Part shown: positions 17,339 through 25,704 of the stretch, piece after piece
How positions within the stretch are numbered: the stretch's first letter is position 1
Layout: each line of letters opens with the position of its first letter
Assembly (NCBI GenBank): GCA_017307375.1
Contig: JAFKFH010000004.1
Span: 186,001 to 250,000, forward strand
Length of the DNA: 64,000 bases
DNA from: Alphaproteobacteria bacterium
Lineage (GTDB): Bacteria > Pseudomonadota > Alphaproteobacteria > Ferrovibrionales > Ferrovibrionaceae
Reading direction: 5' to 3'
Made by a program: the position numbers and the translations under genes
Notes under the pieces: model-generated
Databases searched by the model: none
Told to the model about the DNA's origin: nothing
Seen by the model: the letters and a program-made list of their open reading frames with translations, nothing else

Positions 17339-18292
17339 ATGACCGACGTGGACGCCAAGATGATCGGGGAAGAGCGTGTCAGCGCGCTGCAGACCGACCT
17401 GGTGCGCCAGATCCTGGCCTGGATCGGCCGCACCGAGGTGGCGGTCGGCACGCCGCTGCGCGAGGTGGCGCTGGCCAACACCTTCGGCGTCTCGCGCACG
17501 CCGGTGCGCTCGGCGCTGCTGATGCTGGAGAAGCTCGGCTATGTTTCGTCCAGTCCGCGGCGCGGCTTCGTGCTGGCGAAGGCCGTTGATGCCGAGCAGG
17601 CGCTCGACGACGGCGCCTTGCCGCGCTCGGCGCTCGACGAACTGCAGGAAGCGGTCATCGCCGACCGGGCTTCGGGCCGGTTGCCGGCGGAGGTGTCCGA
17701 GGCCGAACTGATCGCCCGTTACGGCCAGTCGCGCGGGGTCATCCGCCGGGTGATGATGCGCCTGTCGGACGACGGCATCGCCCAGCGGCTGAGCGGGCAT
17801 GGCTGGGGCTTTGCCGAGGCGCTCGATTCGATGGCGGCGATCCGCGACAGCTATCACTTCCGCATCGTCATCGAATGCGGGGCGATGCGCGAACCCCGCT
17901 TCCGGCCCGACCCGGTCGAGCTGCGCCGCCTGCGCGAGGCGCATGTTGCGGCGATCGAGGGCACCGGCAAGCTCGACTCGCGCGCCTGGTTTGCAATCAA
18001 CAGCCGCTTTCACGAGGCGATCGCCACCTGGTCGGGCAACCGCTTCTTCGTCGAGGCCGCGCGGCGCCAGACCGCACTGCGCCGGCTGTCGGAATACCGG
18101 GCTTTCCCGAACATCGCCCGCGAGGGTGTCGAGCGGTCGTCGGCCGAGCATCTCGCCATCCTCGACGCGGTGGTGGCGGGCGACTATGCCTGGGGGGCGA
18201 CGCTGCTGCAGCGTCATCTCGAGGTCAATCTGCGCGAATACGTCGCCAAGTACGAAGATACCGGCGAGACGGGCGTGATTCGCCGAGGGTAG
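17339..18292 (+). CDS. GntR/FCD regulator with two winged-helix domains
   Basis: 317 residues. A first GntR winged helix (about 15-80, REVALANTFGVSRTPVRSAL) is followed by a second, more diverged one (about 100-160, EAELIARYGQSRGVIRRVMM) and then a helical FCD ligand domain (about 165-300, with EAHVAAIEG, RFHEAIATWSGNRFF and EHLAILDAVVAGDY, the last two carrying the expected His residues). A normal FCD regulator has one DNA-binding domain and about 230 residues. The gene follows the transaminase by 78 bp and probably senses a related carboxylate or amino acid. Confidence 0.85.
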   Translation: MTDVDAKMIGEERVSALQTDLVRQILAWIGRTEVAVGTPLREVALANTFGVSRTPVRSALLMLEKLGYVSSSPRRGFVLAKAVDAEQALDDGALPRSALDELQEAVIADRASGRLPAEVSEAELIARYGQSRGVIRRVMMRLSDDGIAQRLSGHGWGFAEALDSMAAIRDSYHFRIVIECGAMREPRFRPDPVELRRLREAHVAAIEGTGKLDSRAWFAINSRFHEAIATWSGNRFFVEAARRQTALRRLSEYRAFPNIAREGVERSSAEHLAILDAVVAGDYAWGATLLQRHLEVNLREYVAKYEDTGETGVIRRG

Positions 18293-18293
18293 A

Positions 18294-19022
18294 TTGAGCT
18301 TTAAGAGCTTAAAGTACAAAAATGACGAGGTTGCCCGGGCGGTAGGCGCGGCTTGGCTGGTCTCCGCGCCCGCAGGACCGGCGCTGCGTCTTTCTTCGCT
18401 GGTGGCGCCGGGCCGGCTGGAAGCGCTGATCGGCGAAGCGGCGAGGCTCGAGCCTGACGGTGCCTGTCGCCGGGCCATCGCCTCGGTCTGGAGCAAGCGG
18501 CTGTTTCAGGCGGTGCTGTCGGCCGCGCTGACGGCTGATCTGCTGGGCGAGGCGCCCGACGACGATCCGCTGCTGACGCTGGATGGCCATCTGGTGGCCG
18601 CAGCCGTCGTCGCCTGGCCCGGACCGCCCCGCCGGCACCCGGTCGAAGACTGGATCGACGGCACGATGGCGCCGGCGATCGGCCGATTGTCCGCGGCAGG
18701 CGGCCTGTCGCCCCGGGTGTTCTGGTCGAATGCGGCGGCGATGGCTGCCTGGCTGTACGAGCATTGGATGCGTCTGCCGGGCTGGGAAACGGCCGCGGCG
18801 TCGCGTCGCCACGCGGTAGTCGAGGCCGACCGTCCCGACCGGCGCCCCAATCCGCTGCGCGACCACATCGTCTACCGCCCCTGCGCCGTGCCGGGCTACG
18901 AGTCCGGGGCCCGCATGCGCAAGGTCTGCTGCCTGCGCGACCGCCTGGGGCAACGGCTTTGTGCCGGTTGCCCCAAGATCGACCCGGCCGCCCGCGATCG
19001 GCTGCTGGCCGGCGAGGCGTAG
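18294..19022 (+). CDS. fhuF: Ferric siderophore reductase, FhuF-like
   Basis: 242 residues. The C terminus carries the FhuF [2Fe-2S] ligands Cys212, Cys213, Cys223 and Cys226 (KVCCLRDRLGQRLCAGCP), and the body has the alpha-helical siderophore-reductase look (VFWSNAAAMAAWLYEHW). FhuF reduces ferric iron bound to hydroxamate siderophores in the cytoplasm. No ATG or GTG is in frame near the beginning; I use the TTG right after the previous stop, but the first ten codons are AT-rich and contain a palindrome, so the true start may be further in. No siderophore transporter is nearby. Confidence 0.82.
   Translation: MSFKSLKYKNDEVARAVGAAWLVSAPAGPALRLSSLVAPGRLEALIGEAARLEPDGACRRAIASVWSKRLFQAVLSAALTADLLGEAPDDDPLLTLDGHLVAAAVVAWPGPPRRHPVEDWIDGTMAPAIGRLSAAGGLSPRVFWSNAAAMAAWLYEHWMRLPGWETAAASRRHAVVEADRPDRRPNPLRDHIVYRPCAVPGYESGARMRKVCCLRDRLGQRLCAGCPKIDPAARDRLLAGEA
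18299..18314. promoter_or_regulatory. AT-rich palindrome at the fhuF 5' end
   Basis: Arms CTTTAAG and CTTAAAG with AG between them, in a low-GC patch of a GC-rich region. It sits on the first codons of fhuF as annotated, which suggests an operator for an iron-responsive repressor and a translation start slightly downstream. The repressor is not identified. Confidence 0.4.
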
Positions 19023-19049
19023 GCGCCGATCGGTCGGCGATCGGCGCCC
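19023..19049. terminator. Hairpin between convergent genes
   Basis: Perfect 11-bp stem GGCGCCGATCG / CGATCGGCGCC with loop GTCGG, filling the 37-bp space between fhuF and the convergent solute-binding-protein gene. There is no T-tract on either side, so a factor-assisted bidirectional terminator is the likely role. Confidence 0.6.
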
Positions 19050-19059
19050 GTCCCGTCGG

Positions 19060-20613
19060 CTATTGCTTCCAGACCCCCCAGGTGATCGGCCGGTCGACCG
19101 GCCAGGTCTGCCAACCCTTGACCTTGGTCTGCGTGGCCGCGGCGGTCGGCTCGAAATAGAGGCCGATCGTCGGCACCTGGGCCTTCATCAGCCCGTGCAG
19201 CTCGGCAAAGATCTGGCGCCGGCGCGGCTCGTCCGACGTTTCCAGGCTTTCCTTCAGCAGGGCCAGCGCCTTGGGGTCGTCCCACTGCGCCCAGCCGAAC
19301 TTCTCCATGTCCGCGAGGATGGTGCCATAGGACAGGGCGGGATCGGTGCGCGGCGAGAAGGCAAAGGACTGCAGCTGGAACGAGCGCTTGAGGTAGTTGT
19401 TCAGCTGGGTGGCCCATTCCAGCACCTCGATCCGCGCGTTGAACCCGGCTGCGGCCAGCATCGCCTGGATCACCACCGCATTGCGGTACATGGTGGGATA
19501 ACGCTGGTTGGTCTGGATCCGGATCTCCTGGTTGGCATAGCCCGCTTCCTTCAGCAGGGCTGCCGACTTCTTGGGATCGTATTCCGGCCAGGACAGGAAT
19601 CCCTTGTCGAAATAGGCAGAGGCATTCGCAATGGCCGAGGGATTGGGTTCGGACAGGCCGTTCACGCCACCCGCCACGATTTCCTTGAGGTCGAGCGCAT
19701 GGGCCAGCGCCAGCCGCATCTTCGGATTGCTGAACAGCGGGTCGCGATTGTTGATCAGCAGCGTGTCCCAGCCGAGTCCGGGCGAGACCTGCACGTTGAG
19801 CCCGGCTTTCTTCAGGTCGTCGAGGCTTTCCTCGTTCGGGGCCGGTAGCACGTCGATGCCGCCGGATTTCAGCGCCGCCACCGCAGCGGAGGCGTCGGGG
19901 ATGATCTGGAACTGCAACTGATCGAGATGAACGATGCGGGCGCCGGAATAGCCGTTCGCCGGTGCCGCCGACGGCTTGTAATCGGCAAAGCGGGCCAGCA
20001 CGACCGCCTGGCCGGTCTTCCATTCCTTGAGGGACCAGGGGCCGGTCCCGATCGGGGTCTTCCAGGCGCCCTTGTCGTCGACCGAAGAAGGATGCGAGAC
20101 CAGAACGCCGCACTGGACGATGGCGAGCTGCTTGAGGAAGGTGCCCGACGGGCTGGCCAGCCGGTAGACCACGGTGCGCGGATCGGGTGCCTCGACCGCT
20201 TCGACCTTGGCGCCGGCAGTCCCGTCGAAGCCGTTCTTGCAGTTCCAGCCGGCCTGGCCGGACAGCCGCTCCCAGCTCCATTTGACCTCGGCCGAGGTCA
20301 ACGGGGCGCCGTTATGGAACTTGACGCCCTCGCGCAGCGTGAAGCGGTAGGTCCGGCCATCGGCGGAAACCGTCCAGCTGTCGGCCAGCGCCGGGCCGAC
20401 GGTCAGGTCGGTGCGATAGGCGACCAGGCCTTCGAACATCTGGTGGATGACGCTGTCGGTATTGGTGTCGCGGTTGATGCCGGGTTCGAGGCTGCGGATA
20501 TCGGAGTTGATGCCGACCAGCAGCGTGCCCCCGGCCTTGGGGCTGTCCTGTGCCACCGCCGCGCCGGCCAGGGCGATGGAGGAGGTTGCGGCAAGCAATA
20601 GGAAAAGTCTCAT
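19060..20613 (-). CDS. ABC transporter solute-binding protein, family 5
   Basis: 517 residues: signal peptide (MRLFLLLAATSSIALAGAAVAQ), then the peptide/nickel-type binding protein fold with its N-terminal signature GGTLLVGINSDIRSLEPGIN, DGRTYRFTLREGVKFHNGAP and IGTGPWSLKEWKTGQ. Family members bind peptides, opines, glutathione or other organic solutes in the periplasm. It is the last gene of an operon with an amidase and an alpha/beta hydrolase (35 bp after the latter), but no permease or ATPase genes are present, so it must use a transporter encoded elsewhere or be an orphan receptor. Confidence 0.93.
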   Translation of the reverse strand: MRLFLLLAATSSIALAGAAVAQDSPKAGGTLLVGINSDIRSLEPGINRDTNTDSVIHQMFEGLVAYRTDLTVGPALADSWTVSADGRTYRFTLREGVKFHNGAPLTSAEVKWSWERLSGQAGWNCKNGFDGTAGAKVEAVEAPDPRTVVYRLASPSGTFLKQLAIVQCGVLVSHPSSVDDKGAWKTPIGTGPWSLKEWKTGQAVVLARFADYKPSAAPANGYSGARIVHLDQLQFQIIPDASAAVAALKSGGIDVLPAPNEESLDDLKKAGLNVQVSPGLGWDTLLINNRDPLFSNPKMRLALAHALDLKEIVAGGVNGLSEPNPSAIANASAYFDKGFLSWPEYDPKKSAALLKEAGYANQEIRIQTNQRYPTMYRNAVVIQAMLAAAGFNARIEVLEWATQLNNYLKRSFQLQSFAFSPRTDPALSYGTILADMEKFGWAQWDDPKALALLKESLETSDEPRRRQIFAELHGLMKAQVPTIGLYFEPTAAATQTKVKGWQTWPVDRPITWGVWKQ

Positions 20614-20648
20614 GACGTGAAAGCTCCTGTTGTCGGTTTATGACTGGT

Positions 20649-21485
20649 TCATTTGCCGTAGGCCCGATCGAGAAAATCCTCGATCGCCGGCATCAGCCCG
20701 TCGCGCCGGTGGGCGACGCCGGGCACGACGTCGTGGCGGACGGCGATGCCGTGAGTTTCGAGGCTTGCCTTCAGCGATTTCATCCGGTCCTGGCGATTGG
20801 CGCCGGCAAGCGTGGCGCCGGGCATCCACATCGGGCTGTCCGGCGTGATCGCGATCTCCCAGGTATCGGTATCGTCGCCACCGATCACCATCTGCACCTC
20901 GACGCGGCGGATCGCGTCGATGTCGAGCGGCTTGGCAAACACCGTCTCGAAGTCGCGGACCCCGACCCAGAAGTCGTGGTCGGCATCGAGCAGCGTGACG
21001 ATGCCCGGCGCGCCGATCGATACCGTCGAAAGGCGCTCGGGGTGGAGATAGAGGAAGCGATGGGCGAAATGGCCGCCGCCGGAAAAGCCGAACAGCCCGA
21101 ATCGCCCGCAATCGAGGCGGTAGCGCTGTGCCATCTCGTCGACCATCGACAGCAGGATGGCGTCGTAGTGCAGCGTGCCCGCCCGCATCATCTTGTAGCT
21201 CGACAATTCGCCGGGTGCGGTGATCCCGGCGGGAAACAGGGGCGCGAGGATGATGACCTGGTGGCGCTCGGCGAAACCGATGAAGGCGTCGCGGTGGTCG
21301 CCGATATCCCGCATCGTGCCATGCACCGAGACGAACAGCCGGTATCGGTCGGTGCCGTCCTCGTCATAGGAGCGCGGGACATAGGCGCAGTAGGAGAAGC
21401 GCTTGTCGACCTGGGCGCAATGCACGGTCGTGCGGCCGAAGTCGTAATAGGACAGCGTCCTGCCGTGGCCGGGCTTGTCGCGCAT
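20649..21485 (-). CDS. Alpha/beta hydrolase
   Basis: 278 residues from ATG 21485, 5 bp after the amidase stop. Alpha/beta hydrolase with nucleophile elbow GFSGGGHFAH, oxyanion segment FVSVHGTMRD and a terminal His in VPGVAHRRDGLMPAIEDF. No signal peptide, so cytoplasmic. The overall look is of the PHB-depolymerase/feruloyl-esterase-like group, but the substrate is unknown. Being between an amidase and a transporter binding protein, it probably helps break down the imported compound. Confidence 0.8.
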   Translation of the reverse strand: MRDKPGHGRTLSYYDFGRTTVHCAQVDKRFSYCAYVPRSYDEDGTDRYRLFVSVHGTMRDIGDHRDAFIGFAERHQVIILAPLFPAGITAPGELSSYKMMRAGTLHYDAILLSMVDEMAQRYRLDCGRFGLFGFSGGGHFAHRFLYLHPERLSTVSIGAPGIVTLLDADHDFWVGVRDFETVFAKPLDIDAIRRVEVQMVIGGDDTDTWEIAITPDSPMWMPGATLAGANRQDRMKSLKASLETHGIAVRHDVVPGVAHRRDGLMPAIEDFLDRAYGK

Positions 21486-21490
21486 CGGCG

Positions 21491-22903
21491 TCAGCCTCGC
21501 GGATCGATCGGAACCATTGGTCCGACATGGGCCTCGATCACCTCGGCCGCATCGAAACAGATATCCTCGCGATAGCGTCCGGCCACCAGCTGGACCCCGG
21601 TCGGCAGGCCGTCGGCCACGCCCGTCGGGACGGAAAGCCCGGGCAGGCCCAGCACCGATACCGCCAGCATCGGCGTCTGCCGCGCCAGCAACTGCGCCGT
21701 GGCCTCGGCACTGGCGATATCGGCATCGTTGAGGAAGGCCTGGTCGCCGGAAACCGGCATCACGATCAGCGGATGACGTTCGAAGAAGTCCTGCCACAGC
21801 CGCAGCAGGCGGGCGCGGTCACCCAGCGCCGCCAGGGTGTCTTCGGCCGAGCCGTCGCCCCACACCTCGCTCCAGAATTTCAGGGCCTTGCGGATGCCGT
21901 CGTCGCCGTTCTTCTCGGCCAGCGGGCGCAACTGCGCGATGACGTCGCCCTGGGCCAGCTTGGGCCACAGCGCCGCGGCTTCGGCAAAGCCCGGCGGCGC
22001 GACCTCCTCGACCTGGTAGCCCGCAGCAGCCAGCGCGGCGCCGGCGCGGCGCACCGCGGCCGCGATCGCCGGCGCGGTCGGGCAGCCCTCGGGTTCGGCT
22101 ATCAGCGCGACGCGCAGCGGACGGGTCGGCGGCGCGAAGGGGGCGGGATCGACGCAGCGCGGATCGCGCGGATCGGGCACCGCCATCGCGGCGAAGGCCA
22201 GCCGCATGTCGGCGACGCTGCGTGTCAGCGGACCCTGGACCGCCATCAGCGACGCGGAGATCGTGGCGCGGCCCTGCGCGGTCGCATTGAACGAGGGGAT
22301 CCGGCCATAGGTCGGGCGCAGGCCGAGTACTCCGTTGCAATAGGCGGGATAACGCACCGAGCCGGCGATGTCGTTGCCATGGGCGATCGCCCCGATGCCG
22401 GACGCGACCGCCGAACCGGCGCCGCCGGACGAGCCGCCGGGGGTATGCGCGGCACTCCACGGATTGCGAGTGCGGCCGTGCAGCGCGTTGTCGGTATCGT
22501 AGCGCATCGAATAGCAGGGCGTGTTGGTCCGCCCGATGACGATGCCGCCGGCCCGGCGCAGATTGGCCACGACCGGATTGTCCTGGGTCGCGACGTTGTC
22601 GCGATAGGCCACGACGCCGCCGTCGGTCGGATGTCCGGCCTGATCGATGTTGACCTTGATGGTGATCGGCACGCCGTGCAGCGGCGGCAGCGCCTCGCCG
22701 GTGGCGCGGCGACGATCGGCGGCATCCGCCGCGGCCATGGCCTCGGCATGCAGCGGCCGGACGACGGCGTTCAGCGCCGGATTGACTTCGTCGAGACGGG
22801 CAAGGGCCGCGGCGGTCGCCTCGCGGGCCGATACCACGCCGTTGCGGATGAGGGTGGCGAGGGTCGCGGCGTCGAGCCGCCAGAGATCCGCCGTACCGGA
22901 CAT
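21491..22903 (-). CDS. Amidase signature family enzyme
   Basis: 470 residues from ATG 22903, which has GGAGG upstream; a TTG three codons earlier is less well placed. The Ser-cisSer-Lys triad is visible: Lys83 in VPITIKVNIDQAG, and the Ser residues of TPGGSSGGAGSAVASGIGA and HGNDIAGSVRYPA. It hydrolyses an amide, substrate unknown. It is first gene of a three-gene operon (amidase, hydrolase, solute-binding protein) and the 150 bp upstream are AT-rich and should hold the promoter. Confidence 0.92.
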   Translation of the reverse strand: MSGTADLWRLDAATLATLIRNGVVSAREATAAALARLDEVNPALNAVVRPLHAEAMAAADAADRRRATGEALPPLHGVPITIKVNIDQAGHPTDGGVVAYRDNVATQDNPVVANLRRAGGIVIGRTNTPCYSMRYDTDNALHGRTRNPWSAAHTPGGSSGGAGSAVASGIGAIAHGNDIAGSVRYPAYCNGVLGLRPTYGRIPSFNATAQGRATISASLMAVQGPLTRSVADMRLAFAAMAVPDPRDPRCVDPAPFAPPTRPLRVALIAEPEGCPTAPAIAAAVRRAGAALAAAGYQVEEVAPPGFAEAAALWPKLAQGDVIAQLRPLAEKNGDDGIRKALKFWSEVWGDGSAEDTLAALGDRARLLRLWQDFFERHPLIVMPVSGDQAFLNDADIASAEATAQLLARQTPMLAVSVLGLPGLSVPTGVADGLPTGVQLVAGRYREDICFDAAEVIEAHVGPMVPIDPRG

Positions 22904-22989
22904 GAAATTCAAAGCCTCCGTGGGTCCTTCGTGGATCCACGGTATTGTATTTTACATATTCAAGAAACAAGAAATTGGATGTCTATGTC

Positions 22990-23022
22990 CAAAAACGCTG
23001 CGGGGCGCTGTAGGCGCCCCGC
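22990..23022 (-). terminator. Intrinsic terminator of the metY operon
   Basis: On the minus strand, 38 nt after the metY stop: stem GCGGGGCGC / GCGCCCCGC with loop CTACA, then AGCGTTTTT. A strong stem with a T-run, so an ordinary rho-independent terminator. Confidence 0.85.
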
Positions 23023-23060
23023 ATGCTACTGCATTTTATCGGTGAATAATGCGCCGATAT

Positions 23061-24344
23061 TCAACCGTGGCCGAGCGCCTGGTCAAGGTCGGCGATGATG
23101 TCGTCGACCGACTCCAGCCCGATCGACAGCCGTACCACGTCCGGGCCGGCACCGGAGGCGATGCGCTGCTCGGGCTCGAGCTGGCGGTGGGTGGTCGAGG
23201 CGGGGTGCAGGATCAGGCTGCGGGTATCGCCGATATTGGCCAGATGCGACAGGATGTTCACCTGCTCGACCATCCTGACGCCGGCGTCATAGCCCCCCTT
23301 CAGCCCGAAGGTGAAGACCGAGCCGGCGCCCCTGGGCAGGTACTTCTTCGCCAGGCCGTTGTACTTGTCGCCGGGCAGACCGGCATAGGACACCCAGGCG
23401 ACCTTCGGATGATCCTTCAGGAAGGCGGCGACCTTCATGGCGTTGGCGGTATGGCGCTCCATCCGCAGGGCGAGGGTCTCGATGCCGGTCAGGATCATGA
23501 AGGCGTTGAACGGCGACAGCGCCGGGCCGAGGTCGCGCAGGCCCACGGCGCGGCAGGCCACAGCAAAGGCCATGTCGCCGAAGGTCTCCCAGAAGCGCAG
23601 GCCGTGATAGCTGTCGGTCGGCTGCGACAGGTGGGGAAACCTGTCCGACGCGCCCCAGTCGAACTTGCCGGAATCGACGATCATGCCGCCGAGCGAATTG
23701 CCGTGGCCGCCCAGGAATTTCGTCAGCGAGTGCAGCACGATGTCCGCGCCCCACTGGACCGGCTGGCACAGATAGGGCGAGGCCAGCGTGTTGTCGACGA
23801 TCAGCGGCAGGCCGGCATCGTGCGCCACCTTGGCCAGCGCCTCGAGATCGGTGACGATGCCGCCGGGATTGGCGATCGATTCGCAGAAGATCGCCTTGGT
23901 CTTCGGCGTGATCGCGGCGGCGAACCCGTCGATGTCGTCGGGATCGACGAAGGTCGACTGCCAGTCGAAGCGCTTGAACGAATGGGCGATCTGGGTGATC
24001 GAGCCGCCGTAGAGCTTCTTCGACGCGACGATATGGTCGCCCGGTCCCATCAGCGTATGGAACGCGATCAGCTGGGCGGCGTGCCCCGAGGCGACGGCCA
24101 GCCCGGCCCGCCCGCCTTCGAGGGTCGCGACGCGTTCTTCCAGCACCGAGTTGGTCGGGTTGGTCAGGCGCGAGTAGATATTGCCGAAGACCTGCAGGTT
24201 GAACAACGAGGCGGCGTGGTCGACGTCGTCGAAGACGTAGGAGGCGGTCTGGAAGATCGGCGTGGTGCGCGCGCCGGTCGTCGGGTCGGGGGCGGCGCCG
24301 GCATGGATGGCCAGGGTTTCGAAACCCGGCTTCTGGTTGGTCAT
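23061..24344 (-). CDS. metY: O-acetylhomoserine aminocarboxypropyltransferase (sulfhydrylase)
   Basis: 427 residues, the length of MetY. Cys/Met-metabolism PLP enzyme with ETLAIHAGAAPDPTTGARTT at the start, the active Lys in HSLTKFLGGHGNSLGGMIVD and the typical NAFMILTGIETLALRMERH and NIGDTRSLILHPASTTHRQL segments. It makes homocysteine (or methionine with methanethiol) from O-acetylhomoserine. The start lies 5 bp after the CoA-binding gene, so it is the last gene of the ECH / CoA-binding / metY unit. MetZ (O-succinyl) specificity cannot be excluded by eye, but length and motifs favour MetY. Confidence 0.92.
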   Translation of the reverse strand: MTNQKPGFETLAIHAGAAPDPTTGARTTPIFQTASYVFDDVDHAASLFNLQVFGNIYSRLTNPTNSVLEERVATLEGGRAGLAVASGHAAQLIAFHTLMGPGDHIVASKKLYGGSITQIAHSFKRFDWQSTFVDPDDIDGFAAAITPKTKAIFCESIANPGGIVTDLEALAKVAHDAGLPLIVDNTLASPYLCQPVQWGADIVLHSLTKFLGGHGNSLGGMIVDSGKFDWGASDRFPHLSQPTDSYHGLRFWETFGDMAFAVACRAVGLRDLGPALSPFNAFMILTGIETLALRMERHTANAMKVAAFLKDHPKVAWVSYAGLPGDKYNGLAKKYLPRGAGSVFTFGLKGGYDAGVRMVEQVNILSHLANIGDTRSLILHPASTTHRQLEPEQRIASGAGPDVVRLSIGLESVDDIIADLDQALGHG

Positions 24345-24349
24345 ACGCG

Positions 24350-24865
24350 TCAAACCCTTCTGTAACGCTTGGACGAGATCACGCCCGTATTGATGCCGAG
24401 CCAGCCGATCTCGCCGGACAGGCGGCCGTATTCGATCTTGGGGCAGCGGTTCATCACGACCTTGAGGCCGGCGGCCTCGGCGATCGCCGCGCCCTCGTCG
24501 CTGCGGATGCCGAGCTGCATCCACAGGACCTTCGCCCCCTTCTGCACCGCCTCGCGCGCGATTTCGGGGATCGCTTCGGCGGCCCGGAAGCAATCGACCA
24601 TGTCGACCGCCTCGGGGATCTCGATCAGCGAGCCGTAGACCTTCTCGCCGAGGATCTCCTTGCCGAGTTCCCGCGGGTTGACGGGGATGACGCGGAACCC
24701 CTTGGCCTGCAGGTATTTCATCGCGAAATACGAGGGCCGGTTCCAGTTGGCCGAGGCGCCGACCATGGCGATCACCTTGGTCTGGCGCAGGATGGCGCGG
24801 ATGTAGTTTTCGTCGTAGCCGTCGTGATCGCCGATCACGCCGGCCGGATGGCTTTGCACGCTCAA
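24350..24865 (-). CDS. CoA-binding (Rossmann) domain protein
   Basis: 171 residues from a TTG at 24865 that has GGAG 7 bp upstream (GTG at 24859 is possible). A single CoA_binding domain with KVIAMVGASANWNRPSYFAM, KGFRVIPVNP and KVLWMQLGIRSDEGAAIAEA, like E. coli YccU. The biochemical role of these small proteins is not established. It starts 13 bp after the enoyl-CoA hydratase stop and ends 5 bp before metY. Confidence 0.88.
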   Translation of the reverse strand: MSVQSHPAGVIGDHDGYDENYIRAILRQTKVIAMVGASANWNRPSYFAMKYLQAKGFRVIPVNPRELGKEILGEKVYGSLIEIPEAVDMVDCFRAAEAIPEIAREAVQKGAKVLWMQLGIRSDEGAAIAEAAGLKVVMNRCPKIEYGRLSGEIGWLGINTGVISSKRYRRV

Positions 24866-24878
24866 GGCAGTACTCCGG

Positions 24879-25688
24879 TCAATCGTCTTGCCAGTGGGGT
24901 TTGCGCTTTTCGATGAAGGCACCGATCCCTTCCGCGGCATCGCGGGTCTCGAGATTGGCCGTCATCACCTCGGCGCAGTAGCTGTAGGCATCCTCCAGCG
25001 TCATCTCGAGCTGGTTGTAGAACGCTTCCTTGCCGATCTTCAGCGTGCGCATCGATTTCGAGGCGATCTGGTGGGCCAGGCCCTCGGCCTCGTCCTCCAG
25101 ATAGGCCGGCGGCACCACCCGGTTGACCAGGCCGAAGCGCAGGGCGGTGGCCGCGTCGATCATCTCGCCGGTCAGCAGCATTTCCATCGCCTGCTTGCGG
25201 CCGACATTGCGCGACAGCGCGACCATCGGGGTCGAGCAGAACAGGCCGATATTGACGCCCGGCGTGGCGAAGCGGCAATCGTCGGTCGCCACCGCCAGGT
25301 CGCAGGAAGCGACAAGCTGGCAGCCCGCGGCGGTGGCCACGCCATGCACCCGGGCGATCACCGGCTTGGGCAGCCGGACGATCGCCTGCATCAGGTCCGA
25401 GCATTGCCGGAACAGCGCAAGCCGGGCATCGTGGTCGGCCAGCGCCCGGACCTCCTTGAGATCGTGGCCGGCGCAGAAGGACGGTCCGGCGGCGGCCAGG
25501 ATGACGACGCGGACGGCCGTATCGTCTGCCGCCGCCGCCAGTTCGGCCCGCAGCGCCGTCATCATGCCCGATGACAGGGCATTGCGGCTGGCCGGGCGGT
25601 TCAGGGTCAGGGTGCGGACCCCGTGGCTGTCGTCGTCGAGCAGGACCAGCGGGGCATCGGCGGCGGTCAGCGGGGCGGTCGCGGTCAT
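24879..25688 (-). CDS. Enoyl-CoA hydratase/isomerase family protein
   Basis: 269 residues of the crotonase fold: oxyanion segments SFCAGHDLKEV and VATAAGCQLVASCDLAV, and the ATPGVNIGLFCSTPMVALSR stretch characteristic of the ECHDC3-type branch. In the position of the usual second catalytic Glu there is Cys/Ser sequence (GLFCSTP), so classical hydratase activity is uncertain. It lies 16 bp downstream of the metalloprotease gene and 13 bp before the CoA-binding gene on the same strand. Confidence 0.9.
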   Translation of the reverse strand: MTATAPLTAADAPLVLLDDDSHGVRTLTLNRPASRNALSSGMMTALRAELAAAADDTAVRVVILAAAGPSFCAGHDLKEVRALADHDARLALFRQCSDLMQAIVRLPKPVIARVHGVATAAGCQLVASCDLAVATDDCRFATPGVNIGLFCSTPMVALSRNVGRKQAMEMLLTGEMIDAATALRFGLVNRVVPPAYLEDEAEGLAHQIASKSMRTLKIGKEAFYNQLEMTLEDAYSYCAEVMTANLETRDAAEGIGAFIEKRKPHWQDD

Positions 25689-25704
25689 CTCTCCTCCTGT
25701 GCCG

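Noticed and set aside
23000-23300. SAM-type riboswitch before metY
   Set aside because: metY is preceded by another gene with 5 bp between; the structured sequence at 22990-23022 is downstream and is a terminator.
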